A stretch of DNA of 5,293 nt from Candidatus Woesearchaeota archaeon (GTDB taxonomy: Archaea; Nanobdellota; Nanobdellia; Woesearchaeales; UBA11576): assembly GCA_027083015.1 (NCBI GenBank), contig JALWQS010000158.1:5231-10523 (forward strand). Reading direction: 5' to 3'. Below the pieces are notes generated by a model, which was not told the origin of the DNA, did not search any database, and was given only the letters and a program-made list of their open reading frames with translations. The stretch's first letter is position 1; each line of letters opens with the position of its first letter. Made by a program: the position numbers and the translations under genes. Positions 4,754 through 5,293 of this stretch are shown one piece after another.

Positions 4754-5293
4754 TCAGATATCTTCATCATCTTTACCGTACTGGTAGATCTCCATATCAT
4801 CAAATATACTTGTAGGCGTAAACGTCTTCTTATAGGTATCAACACTCTCATGAGGAACTACAAAAGGATCATATAGAGAAAGATCCAAGTTCTTGGGCTT
4901 ATCAATACCATGAAAGAAAATTCCCAAACTTTGTTTTATAGTTATCTTCTCACCAGGCTCAAGCTCTCCGATAGAGTAAGTCTTCCCTACACGGGTATCG
5001 ATACCTTCCTTATTGATACCATCCTCAAAATACATCTGAACCTCAAAACGTTTCTTTTTAGTACCAAGATTCCTGATCGTATAGATCATATAATCCATAT
5101 AACCTTTATCACGAGAAGTACGGTAGGCTGAAAGCTTATGGACCTGGATCCATTCCTTAGGCTCGCCAGGACGGATAGCAGATTTTCCCAGATCATAAGT
5201 ATTGGGAAGAGAGACAGACCCAGACTCAGATTCTGTAGCAGAACTCCTGACATTATAAGAGGTATCAATCGCAGGTTCTGAACCTGAAGAAGC
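4754..5293 (-). CDS. Tandem paralogue of the adjacent lipoprotein's C-terminal domain (N-terminus beyond window)
   Basis: The frame is open from the right edge to TGA at 4756-4754, giving 179 visible residues. The internal ATG at 5098 is residue 66 and sits inside a conserved domain, so it is not the true start. Visible residues 1-30 are Ser/Glu/Thr-rich, like the linker in the downstream lipoprotein. Residues 43-169 align with residues 148-276 of that protein: GEPKEWIQVHKL with GEPKKYVDVLKL, a shared Y-x-x-RN-x-G-x-K core, GELEPGEK with DPLEPGEK, and LDLSLYDPFVVP with LTISVYERFVAP. The distance from GEP to LEPGE differs by only two residues. By analogy the missing part should hold a signal peptide with a lipobox and perhaps the CCLD module; this is a prediction. 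The C-terminus ends in an acidic GKDDEDI. No catalytic motif is visible. Confidence 0.85.
   Translation of the reverse strand, partial: ASSGSEPAIDTSYNVRSSATESESGSVSLPNTYDLGKSAIRPGEPKEWIQVHKLSAYRTSRDKGYMDYMIYTIRNLGTKKKRFEVQMYFEDGINKEGIDTRVGKTYSIGELEPGEKITIKQSLGIFFHGIDKPKNLDLSLYDPFVVPHESVDTYKKTFTPTSIFDDMEIYQYGKDDEDI

Noticed and set aside
4539..4787. Plus-strand 82-residue open frame opposite the lipoprotein signal peptide
   Set aside because: It is a complement of the signal-peptide and Cys-module coding region; no start signal.
4754..5098. A separate 114-residue gene starting at ATG 5098
   Set aside because: The same frame stays open to the window edge and the upstream residues align with the paralogue (GEPKEWIQVHKL), so this ATG is internal.
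1..5293. CRISPR array, insertion sequence, phage or defence genes
   Set aside because: No regularly spaced repeats, terminal inverted repeats, transposase motifs or nuclease/helicase motifs were seen on either strand.

Overview
The window looks archaeal and probably comes from a DPANN-type genome (Woesearchaeota/Pacearchaeota-like). That placement is inference from style, not a database match. The signs are GGTG/GGAGGTG ribosome-binding sites, TATA boxes about 26-30 bases upstream of likely start points, a likely leaderless gene, a tRNA with no encoded CCA that ends in a T-run, and small exported Cys-rich lipoproteins with a CCLD...CD..E module. Base composition is moderately AT-rich.

Every supportable gene is on the minus strand, so gene order runs from the right edge to the left. 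(1) A 3'-complete, 5'-missing CDS enters at 5293 and ends at 4754. (2) A full-length lipoprotein (4735-3887) follows after 18 bases, and its C-terminal domain is a tandem paralogue of the first. (3) A small MnmC-family methyltransferase (3850-3212) follows a 36-base gap that seems to hold terminator, TATA box and leaderless start. (4) A tRNA-Arg(GCG) (3136-3038) carries a 25-nt hairpin insertion in its D-loop, probably an intron. (5) A Cys-rich lipoprotein with an NTF2-like middle region (3000-1999) starts 37 bases after the tRNA. (6) After a 133-base intergenic region with a TATA box, a post-stop hairpin and a possible Shine-Dalgarno-sequestering leader comes a secreted lamin-tail-domain protein (1865-507). 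(7) The last CDS starts at a non-ATG codon, overlaps gene 6, encodes a secreted Ig/MSP-like beta protein, and runs off the left edge.

Four of the six protein genes have a visible export signal, and a fifth (the right-edge fragment) is inferred to be exported from its paralogue. The region therefore reads as a cell-surface cluster in which two tRNA-related genes sit. The two complete lipoproteins share an N-terminal module (lipobox Cys, spaced Cys residues, EF-hand-like loop) joined to unrelated C-terminal domains. No mobile element, CRISPR array, defence gene or rRNA was seen. No stretch over 300 bases lacks a gene.
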